Source: SCRA01 sp035533275
Lineage (GTDB): Bacteria; Vulcanimicrobiota; Vulcanimicrobiia; Vulcanimicrobiales; SCRA01
Direction of reading: 5' to 3'
Assembly (NCBI GenBank): GCA_035533275.1
Contig: DATLUD010000016.1
Span: 1 to 64,000 of the forward strand
DNA: 64,000 nucleotides
In this document: one piece after another, positions 8,776 through 16,612 of the stretch
How the letters are laid out: every line of letters starts with the position of its first letter
Numbering within the stretch: position 1 is the stretch's first letter
The notes under the pieces: generated by a model
The model's database searches: none
What the model saw: only the letters and a program-made list of their open reading frames with translations
What the model was told of the DNA's origin: nothing
Position numbers and translations under genes: made by a program

Positions 8776-8890
8776 AGGTACAGCGGTACACGTACCTGGT
8801 GAGTGTCTCGAACGGTACGCTCATCGGTCGATCTCCGACCGACGGCCCGTGGGAATGAGGAATGACGGGTTCCCACGGGCCTCTTCTTTT
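8776..8890 (+). ncRNA. candidate structured leader RNA, copy 1
   Basis: Four consecutive hairpins can be drawn. H1: AGGTAC/GTACCT (8776-8781 with 8792-8797), 10-base loop. H2: GGTGAGTG/CGCTCATC (8798-8805 with 8818-8825), loop TCTCGAACGGTA. H3: TCGGTC/GACCGA (8824-8829 with 8837-8842). H4: a 12-bp terminator-like stem at 8844-8881. The second copy upstream of the MFS gene keeps all stems, with wobble replacements in H1 and H4. It lies in sense orientation upstream of a TonB-dependent receptor gene, consistent with a riboswitch or attenuator. I recognise no known riboswitch class. Confidence 0.6.
8844..8890 (+). terminator. terminator-like hairpin H4 of leader copy 1
   Basis: A 12-bp stem (GGCCCGTGGGAA with TTCCCACGGGCC) and a 14-base loop are followed by a T-rich run, TCTTCTTTTCT. 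Being upstream of the receptor gene in the same direction, it is placed to terminate transcription conditionally. Confidence 0.6.
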
Positions 8891-9056
8891 CTACTCCGGA
8901 TCTCACGTGACCGGTGCTCGTTCGATCCTAATGGATGCGGTGCGCGCGCTCAATGGCCACGCGTCACGCTCCTTAACGCCGGAATAAGCCAACCATAAGC
9001 TCCTTCGGGTAGCGTCCACAGTTGAGCATTACTGTGAGCCCGCAGAAGGAGCGAGC

Positions 9057-11705
9057 ATGCGTACGTATTGGCGCTGGGCGCTGGCCGTCGTCATAGCGCT
9101 GCTGGTCGTCGCCGGCCGAGCCGCGGCCGTCCAAGCCGCGTCGGCGGCGGCGATCTCCGGCGTGGTGGTGGCGGAGAACACGGGGAAGCCGCTGGTCGGC
9201 GTCCGCGTCTCCGCGCGGCTGGAGCACTCGAATCGCATCGTCGACGAGACGACCGACAGCGCGGGGCACTTCCGCTTCAGCGACCTGGATCCGGGAGCCT
9301 ACGAGCTCTCGATCGAGGCCGCGGGGTACTCGCTCGCGAAGCCCGTGAGGGTCTCGGCCGCCGCCGACGCCGTGAGCGAGGTGACCATCCGCGCGGCCCG
9401 GGTCATCGCGGTGGTCGTCTCGCGCAGCCGCCCCGGCGCGCGGCTCTCGTCGCCGTACGACGTCCAGCGCAGCGCCCAGACGCAAGTGGTGCTGGGCAAG
9501 CATCAGATCCAGACGCTCTCGCCGGCCGCGGGGTCGGGGCAGCTGCTGGCCACCGCCCCCGGCGTGCAGTACGTGAGCTACTCGGCCACCGGCACCGCCA
9601 AAGGGATGTTGAGCGTCCGCGGCTTCAAGCAAGGCTGGGCGAACAACGCGGGCGTGGTGGAGAACGGGACGATCGGCGTCACGCTCGACGGCGTCTACCT
9701 CAATAACCCGCAGACGGGCATCTGGGAGGCCAACGAGATTCCCGATCTCACCACGCTCGAGGGCGCGGTGGTGACCTACGGCCCGGGCGACGCGCTCAAC
9801 CGGACCTTCGACAGCCTGGGCGGCACCGTCGACTTCTTCACGCTCAACCCTTCGGCCGTCCCGAGCGAGCACCTCACCGTCTCGACGGGAAGCGACAACG
9901 CGCAGACCTATGCTCTGCGCTTCAGCACGCCCCTCTCCTCGCACTGGTCCATGCTCGTCGCGCAGGGACGCACCTTCGGCGACACCTTCCGCCAGCTCTA
10001 TGGCGGCGGCAGCACGCCGGGCACGGGCTACGCCACCCTCGGAGAGTTCCAGGACCGCTTCGAGAAGGGCAAGCTCACCATCCTCACCTATGCCACCAAC
10101 GGCGCCGCCTACCGTCCGAACTTGATCCCGGTGACCCCGCTCGCCAACCCCGGCCAGCCGAACCAGGTGGTGACCGTCAACGGCTTCGACGCCAACGGCA
10201 ATCCCATCCCCGGACCGCTCTACAGCCAGAAGACCAGCGGCTTCTACTCGGCCCTGCCGGCCAACGTGTGGCAGAAGACCACGTCGAACTCCACGCGCGT
10301 CCTGGCGGCCGACCTCGAGTACCGCATCACGCCGAAGACGACGCTCTCCAACATGCTCTGGTACCGCCACGGCGACCGGCTGCACGTCAAGGACTTCAAC
10401 TTCGACCAGCAAGACAACACCCAGCGCTACGAGTACAACAACCCCTACTCCAACACCGTCGGCGACAAGGTGATCTTCCACCGGCTCATGGGCCGCAATC
10501 AGCTCTCGTACGGCGTGGAGCTGCTGAACGCCGTCTACAACACGCGCAACGCGTTCTACAACCCCAATCCCGTAGGGCCCAGCCCCGGCCTGCCGACCAC
10601 CATCACCAACCCCGCCAAGTTCCGCAACAACTACTTCTACCTCAACAACATCTCCGCGCTGGTCGAGGACCGCCTGGTGCTCTCGAAGCGCTTCGACCTC
10701 ACGCCGGGCGTGCGCTTGGTCTCGCTGTCGACGAATTTCGTCAACGGCGGACAGGGCGGCTTTCCCGACTGCTACAGCGACCCCGTCACGGGCGCCTGTC
10801 TCTACAACCAGACGAAGCTCGGCGACACCAGCACGGCCTTCAACCGCGTGGAGCCGTCGCTGGGCGCGCACTACGGCTTCTCGCACGACCTGGCGGGCTA
10901 CGCGAACTACGGTCTTACCTACCGCAATCCGCCCACCTCGCCCGGCGGACCCTACCAGAACGTCAGCATGTCGGGCGCCTCGCCCGAGGTGGGCAGCGAC
11001 GTCGAGCTCGGCGTGAAGTACCTCAAACCTCTGGGCGGTCAGACGCTCGACCAGACCCCGCGGCTGGCCTACGCCAACCTCGGCCTCTTCAAGGGGCGCT
11101 TCCAGAACATGGTGATCCCGATCTCGCAAGGCGCCAACGAGCAGAAGGTGGCCTCGGCCAGCGGCTCGTCCAACTACAGCGGCCTGACCTTCGACTTCCG
11201 CGACGACGTGACGCGCCGGTTCCAGGTCTTCGGGGAGGCCTCGTTCACGAGCGCGTTCTTCGACACCTACGTGAGCGGCGGAACCTCGTACAGCGGCCTG
11301 CCGGTGACCATGGTGCCGAAGTCGACGGCGGCGCTGGGCATGCGCCTGGAGGTGCCGCTGCAGAAGGACGTGCTGGCGCTACGCGCGTGGGACGACTTCA
11401 CCGGGCCGCAGGCCATGTGGAACAACAACCTGGGCCAGCCCGACCCGAACGGCTTGCAGATCCCGTCGTACAACCTGGTCAATGCGGCTCTCTCGTACGA
11501 GCGCCGTGCCGGGGCCTTGCCCTACACGGTCACGTTCTCCGTCACGAACCTCTTCGATCTCCAGTACAACCCGTTCGAGTACGTCACCAGCGGCGCGTAC
11601 TTCGGCGGCGGAGACGGGCAGGGCATCGCGATCGGAGCGGGCTCCATCTTGGCGGACCCCGGTCCGCCGCGCATGGTTCAGCTCACGCTCTCGCTCGGCA
11701 GATAG
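9057..11705 (+). CDS. TonB-dependent receptor with carboxypeptidase-like N-terminal domain
   Basis: This 882-residue outer-membrane receptor has a signal peptide (residues 1-27), a carboxypeptidase regulatory-like beta domain (about 30-115, ISGVVVAENTGKPL ... GHFRFSDLDPGAYELSI), a plug domain (about 130-260, with LSVRGFKQGW and VTLDGVYLNN) and a C-terminal beta-barrel ending in MVQLTLSLGR. Such receptors import scarce ligands using TonB/ExbBD energy; no tonB or exbBD gene is in the window. ATG 9057 has a good AAGGAG site. Expression is probably governed by the structured leader upstream. The MFS/Ntn-hydrolase operon downstream carries the same leader, so the receptor may import the compound handled there. 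The ligand is unknown. Confidence 0.85.
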   Translation: MRTYWRWALAVVIALLVVAGRAAAVQAASAAAISGVVVAENTGKPLVGVRVSARLEHSNRIVDETTDSAGHFRFSDLDPGAYELSIEAAGYSLAKPVRVSAAADAVSEVTIRAARVIAVVVSRSRPGARLSSPYDVQRSAQTQVVLGKHQIQTLSPAAGSGQLLATAPGVQYVSYSATGTAKGMLSVRGFKQGWANNAGVVENGTIGVTLDGVYLNNPQTGIWEANEIPDLTTLEGAVVTYGPGDALNRTFDSLGGTVDFFTLNPSAVPSEHLTVSTGSDNAQTYALRFSTPLSSHWSMLVAQGRTFGDTFRQLYGGGSTPGTGYATLGEFQDRFEKGKLTILTYATNGAAYRPNLIPVTPLANPGQPNQVVTVNGFDANGNPIPGPLYSQKTSGFYSALPANVWQKTTSNSTRVLAADLEYRITPKTTLSNMLWYRHGDRLHVKDFNFDQQDNTQRYEYNNPYSNTVGDKVIFHRLMGRNQLSYGVELLNAVYNTRNAFYNPNPVGPSPGLPTTITNPAKFRNNYFYLNNISALVEDRLVLSKRFDLTPGVRLVSLSTNFVNGGQGGFPDCYSDPVTGACLYNQTKLGDTSTAFNRVEPSLGAHYGFSHDLAGYANYGLTYRNPPTSPGGPYQNVSMSGASPEVGSDVELGVKYLKPLGGQTLDQTPRLAYANLGLFKGRFQNMVIPISQGANEQKVASASGSSNYSGLTFDFRDDVTRRFQVFGEASFTSAFFDTYVSGGTSYSGLPVTMVPKSTAALGMRLEVPLQKDVLALRAWDDFTGPQAMWNNNLGQPDPNGLQIPSYNLVNAALSYERRAGALPYTVTFSVTNLFDLQYNPFEYVTSGAYFGGGDGQGIAIGAGSILADPGPPRMVQLTLSLGR

Positions 11706-11746
11706 GGCGGCATTGTACAAACGCAGTAATTTCTCGACGAACGACG

Positions 11747-11788
11747 TTGCGCACAGATAATTCGCGCCGCCCGATCATGCGCTAAGAT
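11747..11788 (+). promoter_or_regulatory. conserved promoter region of leader copy 2
   Basis: TTGCGCAC-N-GATAA (11747-11759) and the -10-like TAAGAT (11783-11788) match copy 1 in order and spacing to within a base. The repeat starts 12 bases after the receptor stop codon, so this is an internal promoter between receptor and transporter. Confidence 0.5.
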
Positions 11789-11794
11789 CATCTC

Positions 11795-11905
11795 GGGTAC
11801 AGCGGTACACGTACCTGGTGAGTGTCTCGAACGTACGCTCATCGGTCTGTCTCCGACCGACGGCCCGTGGGGACGAGAAACTGGGTGTCTCCACGGGCCC
11901 CTCCC
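11795..11905 (+). ncRNA. candidate structured leader RNA, copy 2
   Basis: This repeats the four hairpins of copy 1: H1 GGGTAC/GTACCT (11795-11800 with 11811-11816, one G-U replacing A-U), H2 GGTGAGTG/CGCTCATC (11817-11824 with 11836-11843) with a loop one base shorter, H3 TCGGTC/GACCGA with a changed 7-base loop that keeps TCTCC, and H4 a 12-bp stem at 11862-11873 with 11888-11899. The H1 loop AGCGGTACAC is identical in both copies. H4 is followed by CCTCCC rather than a T-run, so its termination may be weaker or it may act on translation. Confidence 0.6.
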
Positions 11906-11934
11906 TGTACGCTCTTGCTCGAGAAAGGCTCACG

Positions 11935-13230
11935 ATGTCCAGCGCACGGTTACATGCGACGGAATCAGGTCGTTGGTTTCAGCTCGTCCTGGGCTTCATC
12001 GCCATGATGGCGATCTCGAGTCCGCAGTACGTCTGGACGCTGTTCGTGGGGCCGCTCGGCAAGCATCTGGGAGCTTCGCTTCCGGCCTTGCAGGTGACGT
12101 TTCTGCTGCTGGTGGTGGTGCAGACGTTCTTCTCGCCGCTGCAAGGCTTTCTGGTCGATCGCTTCGGTCCGCGCTTGCTGATCTCGCTGGGCGTCGCGCT
12201 GACCGGCCTGAGCTGGGTGCTCAGCGCCACGGCCTCGTCGCTCGCGCAGATCTACGTGGCGTACGGCATCTTGGGAGGCCTGGGCACGGGCATCGTCTAC
12301 GTGGGCGTGATCGGCGTCATGGTGCGCTGGTTCCCGGACCGGCGCGGCCTCGCGGCCGGCGTCGCCGCGGCGGGGTACGGCTTCGGCGCCATCGCCACCA
12401 CGTTTCCCATCAGCGCCATGCTCGCCTCCGCCGGGTACCGAGAGACGCTCATCGTCTTCGGGGCCATCCAAGGGATCGTCGGCGTGATCGCGGCGCAAGG
12501 CCTTCGTCTGCCGGGCAAGACCCCGGCCGCGGCGACCGGTTTCAAGGCGATTCTCACGCCGCGAAACGCCGGGGAGCAGGGAGGGCGCGACTACGCGCCG
12601 CAGGAGATGCTCCGCACGCCGATCTTCTGGCTGCTGTTTGCGATGATGACGATGATGTCGACGAGCGGCCTGATGGTGGTCGCCAATATCGGTCCCTTCG
12701 CCCACGACTACGGCGTCGCCACGTCGCTGGTCTGGGGCTTGGCGGCCCTGCCGCTCTCGCTGACGATCTCGCGCTTCACCAACGGCTTGACGCGGCCGTT
12801 CTTCGGCTGGATCTCCGATCGCATCGGCCGTGAGGTGACGATGACCCTCGCCTTCGCGCTGGAAGGCGCGGCGATCGTGGTCATGCTGTTCTTCCTCTCG
12901 AACCCGCTGCTCTTCGTCCTGCTCACCGGCGTCGTCTTCTTCGGGTGGGGCGAGATCTTCTCGCTCTTCCCCTCCACGCTCACCGACATCTTCGGCACCA
13001 AGCACGCCACGCTCAACTACGGCTTGCTCTACATCGCGCAGGGTCTGGGATCCGTGCTCGCGGGGCCCGTGGCCGCCCAGCTGCGCGTGACGTCGGGAAG
13101 CTGGGTCCCCGTGTTCGTCATCGTCGCCGTGCTCGACGCGGTGACGGCGCTGCTGGCCGTGGCGGTGTTGCGCCCCATGCGCGTCCGGTTCATGACTCAG
13201 AGCCTGACGATCGATGCACGAGCGGCGTAG
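11935..13230 (+). CDS. MFS transporter (oxalate/formate antiporter-like)
   Basis: This 431-residue inner-membrane protein has about 12 predicted membrane helices in two halves. It carries the MFS loop 2-3 motif (GFLVDRFGPRLLISLG) and a related motif before the second half (FGWISDRIGREV). Overall it resembles the OFA/monocarboxylate branch of the superfamily. I chose ATG 11935, with GAGAAAGG upstream. A longer in-frame reading from the GTG at 11818 would translate the structured leader and is not credible. The gene overlaps the following Ntn-hydrolase gene by 17 bases, so transporter and enzyme probably share a substrate. Confidence 0.8.
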   Translation: MSSARLHATESGRWFQLVLGFIAMMAISSPQYVWTLFVGPLGKHLGASLPALQVTFLLLVVVQTFFSPLQGFLVDRFGPRLLISLGVALTGLSWVLSATASSLAQIYVAYGILGGLGTGIVYVGVIGVMVRWFPDRRGLAAGVAAAGYGFGAIATTFPISAMLASAGYRETLIVFGAIQGIVGVIAAQGLRLPGKTPAAATGFKAILTPRNAGEQGGRDYAPQEMLRTPIFWLLFAMMTMMSTSGLMVVANIGPFAHDYGVATSLVWGLAALPLSLTISRFTNGLTRPFFGWISDRIGREVTMTLAFALEGAAIVVMLFFLSNPLLFVLLTGVVFFGWGEIFSLFPSTLTDIFGTKHATLNYGLLYIAQGLGSVLAGPVAAQLRVTSGSWVPVFVIVAVLDAVTALLAVAVLRPMRVRFMTQSLTIDARAA

Positions 13231-14854
13231 CGTCCTGGCGCCGGGCGGCATGGTGGTCGCGCCGCATGCGCTGGCCACCGCCGCTGGTCTGGAGATCCTG
13301 CAGCAGGGCGGAAACGCCGTCGAGGCCGCCATCGCCGCGGCCACCACGATCGCCGTGGTCTACCCGCACATGAACGCGATCGGCGGCGACAACTTTTGGC
13401 TGATCTACGAGGCCTCGACGGGCAAGGTCCACGCGCTCTCGGCGTGCGGTCAGGCGGGGCGACAGTGCACCATCGAGGCCTATCGCGCCGCCGGGTACTC
13501 GCAGGAGCTGCCGCGGCGCGGTCCGCTGGCCGCGCTCACCGTTCCCGGCGCCCCCGACGGGTGGGCCGAGGCGCACGCCTTCTCGCGCGAGCACCTGGAC
13601 GGACAGCGGAGCTTGGCGGATCTGCTGGCCCGCGCCATCGGCTACGCCGCGAACGGCTTTCCCGTGACGCCCGGGCAAGAGGCGTGGACGCGCCGCAACG
13701 TGGGTCCGGAGTCGGGGCCGTTCGGCCAGCTCGAGCGCTTCAAAGGATTCCGGCGCGCCTTCTTGCGCGACGACGGCACGCCGTACGATGCGGGCGAGCT
13801 GATGCGTCTGCCGGAGCTGGCCGTGACGCTGCAGGTCATCGCCGACGAGGGACGCGACGCATTCTACGTGGGGCCCATCGCCGAGCTGATCACGCTGCAC
13901 CTGTGCGGACAGGGCGGCCTGCTGACCGAGGAGGACTTCGCCGCCTATCGCAGCCGGTGGGATGCGCCGCTGAGCGTGGGCTACCGCGATTGGACGCTCT
14001 ACAACACGCCGCCGCCGACGCAGGGCTTGACGTCGCTGCAGATCCTCAAGATCGCGGAGCGCTTTCCGTTCCAGCGTTGGACCGACGGCGATGCCGACTA
14101 CTACCACGTGCTCATCGAGGCGACGAAGCAGGCCTTCGTGGATCGCGACGCGTGGATCGCCGATCCCGACGCGGTGCGCATCCCGTTGGAGGAGCTGCTC
14201 TCCGAGCGCCGCGCCGCGGAGCGCGCCTCGGCGATCGACGCGGCGATGGCGGCTCCGCCGCCCAACGCGCGGGCGGTCGGCGGCGACACGGTCTGGTTCG
14301 GCGCAATCGACGCCGCCGGCAACGCCGTCTCGTGCATTCAGAGCACCTACTTCGACTTCGGCTCGGGCGTGATTCCGCCGGGCACGGGCGTCGTGCTGCA
14401 GAACCGCGGCTCCTCGTTCTCGCTGGACCCGCGCCACCCCAACGCGCTGGCGCCGGGCAAGCGGCCGTTCCACACGCTCAACCCCGCGATGGCCTTGCGC
14501 GACGGGCGTCCGGAGCTGATCTACGGCACGATGGGCGGCGAGGGACAGCCGCAGACGCAGGCGGCGCTGGCCACGCGCATCCTCGATCGCGGCATGGGCG
14601 TGCAGGAGGCCATCGACGCCCCGCGCTGGCTCTACGGACGAACGTGGGGCGAGCGTCACGAGCGTCTGCTGGTGGAGCGGCGCGTCGATCCGCGCGTGCT
14701 CGACGAGCTGCGCCGGCGCGGCCACGACGTGGTGCTGGCCGACGCGTGGGACGACCGCATGGGGCACGCGCAGGCGATTTGGATCGACCCGCGCACGGGC
14801 GTCCGCCACGGCGGCGCCGATCCGCGCGGCGACGGCATCGCCGCGGGCGTTTGA
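13214..14854 (+). CDS. gamma-glutamyltransferase-family Ntn hydrolase
   Basis: This 546-residue enzyme belongs to the gamma-glutamyltranspeptidase superfamily, whose precursor is cleaved autocatalytically before a catalytic Thr. The N-terminal half shows the family signatures HALATAAGLEILQQGGNAVE and the later MNAIGGDNFW. The predicted nucleophile is Thr359 in GGDTVWFGAID; the surrounding GDTV pattern and GNAVSCIQSTY resemble YwrD/HpxW-type members (HpxW is an oxamate amidohydrolase) more than classical GGT. The C-terminal GTMGGEGQPQ is also conserved. There is no signal peptide, so the enzyme is probably cytoplasmic, which fits coupling to the MFS importer. The exact substrate is unknown. 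Confidence 0.8.
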   Translation: MHERRSVLAPGGMVVAPHALATAAGLEILQQGGNAVEAAIAAATTIAVVYPHMNAIGGDNFWLIYEASTGKVHALSACGQAGRQCTIEAYRAAGYSQELPRRGPLAALTVPGAPDGWAEAHAFSREHLDGQRSLADLLARAIGYAANGFPVTPGQEAWTRRNVGPESGPFGQLERFKGFRRAFLRDDGTPYDAGELMRLPELAVTLQVIADEGRDAFYVGPIAELITLHLCGQGGLLTEEDFAAYRSRWDAPLSVGYRDWTLYNTPPPTQGLTSLQILKIAERFPFQRWTDGDADYYHVLIEATKQAFVDRDAWIADPDAVRIPLEELLSERRAAERASAIDAAMAAPPPNARAVGGDTVWFGAIDAAGNAVSCIQSTYFDFGSGVIPPGTGVVLQNRGSSFSLDPRHPNALAPGKRPFHTLNPAMALRDGRPELIYGTMGGEGQPQTQAALATRILDRGMGVQEAIDAPRWLYGRTWGERHERLLVERRVDPRVLDELRRRGHDVVLADAWDDRMGHAQAIWIDPRTGVRHGGADPRGDGIAAGV

Positions 14855-14871
14855 CTGCGCCGAGCGTTCGG

Positions 14872-16104
14872 CTATTGCCCGCGCATGAGCGGGACCGTTT
14901 GGAACCTCCGCTCGACGGCGCGGACGAGCAGGTGATCCGGAATCGACGTTTTCACGCGCTCCCAGGAATCGCGCATCGCCTCCACGGTTCGCCGCGCGAC
15001 CACTCGGACACGTGAGACGGAGATCTCAGCGCGCGCGGCAAAGCGCGCCATCGCCGCCAGGTCGATCATGGCGGGATCGCGGTCGCCCGCCACCGTCAGC
15101 GCGAGTCCCCCGCTCGGCATATAGAGGGCGGTGCAGACGAAGTCGTAGAGCGGCGCGAGTCGGGCGTGACGGCCGTCGGGGTACGTGACGGCCCAGTTCT
15201 TGAGGTGCATGTCGTCGTTTCCGACGCCGATGCCGAAGACCAAGCGTGCCACGAACTCGTCGACGTCGTCCGGCTCGCAGAGCGTCTGCACGACGTTGGC
15301 AACCCAATGCGTGGCACGGTTCTCGTACTTGTCGGCGGGAAATTGGTCGGCAACTTGGTTCATGTCCTCGACGTGCACGCGCGCGCCGTCCGCAAGGCGG
15401 TCGAACCGGCGTATGGCGTAGACCAGGGGCGGCTCGTCCTCGCGAAGCGCGGGCAGACTCTCGGGCAGGCCGCTGATGTCTTCCATGTTCAGCAAGCGAA
15501 TCTCGGGCACGTCGAGACCGATCGCCCCCGCGAACGACATGATCGCATGCTCGTTCTCCGGCAGGCGAGGATAGGCGTTGGTCGGCAGCTTCACGATCCA
15601 CGAGCCCCCGATGCCCTCGGCGGGGATCGTGACGCGGTCGGCGTGCATGCTGGCGCTGAACTTCAGTTGGGCTCCGGCAAGGGAGAAGCGCAGCCCGGGG
15701 TTCAGCGGCGAGACGCTTGCGCCCGCGGGCTCTTGCCGTGTGGACCGCTCGCGAAGATCGTCGAGCGGGCGGAGAATCACCGCACCGGGGAGATCCTCGC
15801 CGAGCACGCGCAGGAACGGATAGTCGCGCGTGCGCTCGCAGGCGTGCTGCCGCGCGATCAACGCGCGCAGGAGGCCGCCGTCCTCCGGCAAGAGGTTGGC
15901 GAAGAAGGGGGGCGCCACCCGATGGCTTCTCGGAACGACGCGCCGCAGGTTGCCGCTCCTGTCCAGAAGGCTCTGGCTGAGGACGGGGCGCTGCGGATCG
16001 GCGGCGTATGCCTCGTCGAAGCTGAAGAGGTTGTAGTCGCCCGGGAGGTTGGTGAGCTCCCCGACGCGGCGATGGCCGAGCCAGACGCCGAGGGTTCCCG
16101 GCAT
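14872..16104 (-). CDS. hipA: HipA-like serine/threonine kinase toxin
   Basis: This 410-residue HipA-family kinase has an N-terminal small lobe (LGVWLGHRRVGELT) and a C-terminal kinase domain. Conserved elements are the phosphorylatable-loop motif SLAGAQLKFS (about residues 145-154), the catalytic loop GNDDMHLKNWAV, and LAPLYDF, equivalent to the metal-binding DFG region. HipA kinases phosphorylate glutamyl-tRNA synthetase or other targets to induce dormancy. The gene starts on the base after the hipB stop, giving a tightly coupled antitoxin-toxin operon. It is convergent with the Ntn-hydrolase gene. Confidence 0.85.
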   Translation of the reverse strand: MPGTLGVWLGHRRVGELTNLPGDYNLFSFDEAYAADPQRPVLSQSLLDRSGNLRRVVPRSHRVAPPFFANLLPEDGGLLRALIARQHACERTRDYPFLRVLGEDLPGAVILRPLDDLRERSTRQEPAGASVSPLNPGLRFSLAGAQLKFSASMHADRVTIPAEGIGGSWIVKLPTNAYPRLPENEHAIMSFAGAIGLDVPEIRLLNMEDISGLPESLPALREDEPPLVYAIRRFDRLADGARVHVEDMNQVADQFPADKYENRATHWVANVVQTLCEPDDVDEFVARLVFGIGVGNDDMHLKNWAVTYPDGRHARLAPLYDFVCTALYMPSGGLALTVAGDRDPAMIDLAAMARFAARAEISVSRVRVVARRTVEAMRDSWERVKTSIPDHLLVRAVERRFQTVPLMRGQ

Positions 16105-16425
16105 CTAGGCGAACCGCGCCCGGTCGTGGTCCTCGGCAGCTTCGGGGTGCTCGAGCGTGGACAAGAGGGCCCGGACAGCGGGCACGTGCTCCTTGGAGAC
16201 GAGCATGGGCTCCAACTTGAGCGCGCGGGCGAGGTCGAGCAGCGTGGACACCCGCAGGTCGGCGCCGTGCTCGATCCGCGAGATGTTCGCGGCCGAGACG
16301 TCCAGCCGCTCGGCCAGCTGGGCAAGCGTCAGCCCCCGCGCGCGTCGCGCCTCGGCGAGGTACCGTCCGACGGGCTGCCCGGCCGGCCCCCATCGCACCG
16401 AATTATGCTCTATCCGTTTAGACAT
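16105..16425 (-). CDS. hipB: HipB-like HTH antitoxin
   Basis: This 106-residue Xre-family protein has a central HTH_3 domain (about residues 20-78: LAEARRARGLTLAQLAERL and DVSAANISRIEHG). HipB proteins bind operators flanking their own promoter and neutralise HipA. The start is ATG 16425; the predicted -10 lies so close upstream that the mRNA may be leaderless. A downstream start is possible because the first 20 residues precede the domain. Confidence 0.8.
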   Translation of the reverse strand: MSKRIEHNSVRWGPAGQPVGRYLAEARRARGLTLAQLAERLDVSAANISRIEHGADLRVSTLLDLARALKLEPMLVSKEHVPAVRALLSTLEHPEAAEDHDRARFA

Positions 16426-16460
16426 ATACAGAAAATAAATGAATAGAGCAATTTTGTCAA
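16406..16460 (-). promoter_or_regulatory. hipBA promoter and operator
   Basis: On the minus strand a TTGACA (16455-16460) is followed 17 bases later by TATTTT (16432-16437), placing transcription start at or near the hipB ATG. Eight-bp inverted arms TGCTCTAT (16406-16413) and ATAGAGCA (16443-16450) flank the -10 and start codon, as expected for autoregulation by a dimeric HipB. The area is much richer in A/T than its surroundings. Confidence 0.6.
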
Positions 16461-16463
16461 GAT

Positions 16464-16529
16464 GCGCTCAAGCGTGCAAGCCGCTAGCCAGCCGTTCGAT
16501 GCCCTCGCGGATGCGCTGGGGCGGCGTGT
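16464..16529 (-). pseudogene. 3'-end fragment of an aminotransferase gene (left repeat)
   Basis: On the minus strand this reads TPPQRIREGIERLASGLHA followed by a TGA stop, almost identical to the C-terminus of the intact aminotransferase at 25122-26342 (TPPERIREGIERLAGGLRA). Homology stops abruptly at the upstream side, so only the last ~20 codons remain. It lies just upstream of the hipBA -35 element. Confidence 0.75.
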
Positions 16530-16612
16530 GCTCATATGCATATCCCAGGTCCTAGGCATCGCCGGTCTGAAGGGTCTCCGTGCCGGGTGAGACGCGCGCG
16601 AGGAGCACCGCA

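Larger units (their letters stand above)
8582..9056. other. 475-bp intergenic region holding leader RNA copy 1
   Basis: The first ~115 bases (8582-8697) contain nothing I can name beyond the presumed divergent LCP promoter. Bases 8698-8890 form the first copy of a repeat shared with 11717-11907 (promoter plus structured leader). Bases 8891-9056 show no further structure until an AAGGAG ribosome-binding site just before the receptor start. Confidence 0.7.

Noticed and set aside
8973..11129. Long minus-strand open frame opposite the TonB-dependent receptor
   Set aside because: Composition is Arg/Val/Gly-rich with no domain, and it mirrors a clear receptor gene; high-GC shadow frame.
8698..11907. 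The duplicated leader as an insertion element or MITE
   Set aside because: No terminal inverted repeats or target duplication were found, and both copies are promoter-linked and in sense to genes. Not fully excluded without a genome-wide count.
11818..11934. In-frame N-terminal extension of the MFS transporter from the GTG at 11818
   Set aside because: It would translate the conserved hairpin leader, and the membrane domain begins after ATG 11935.
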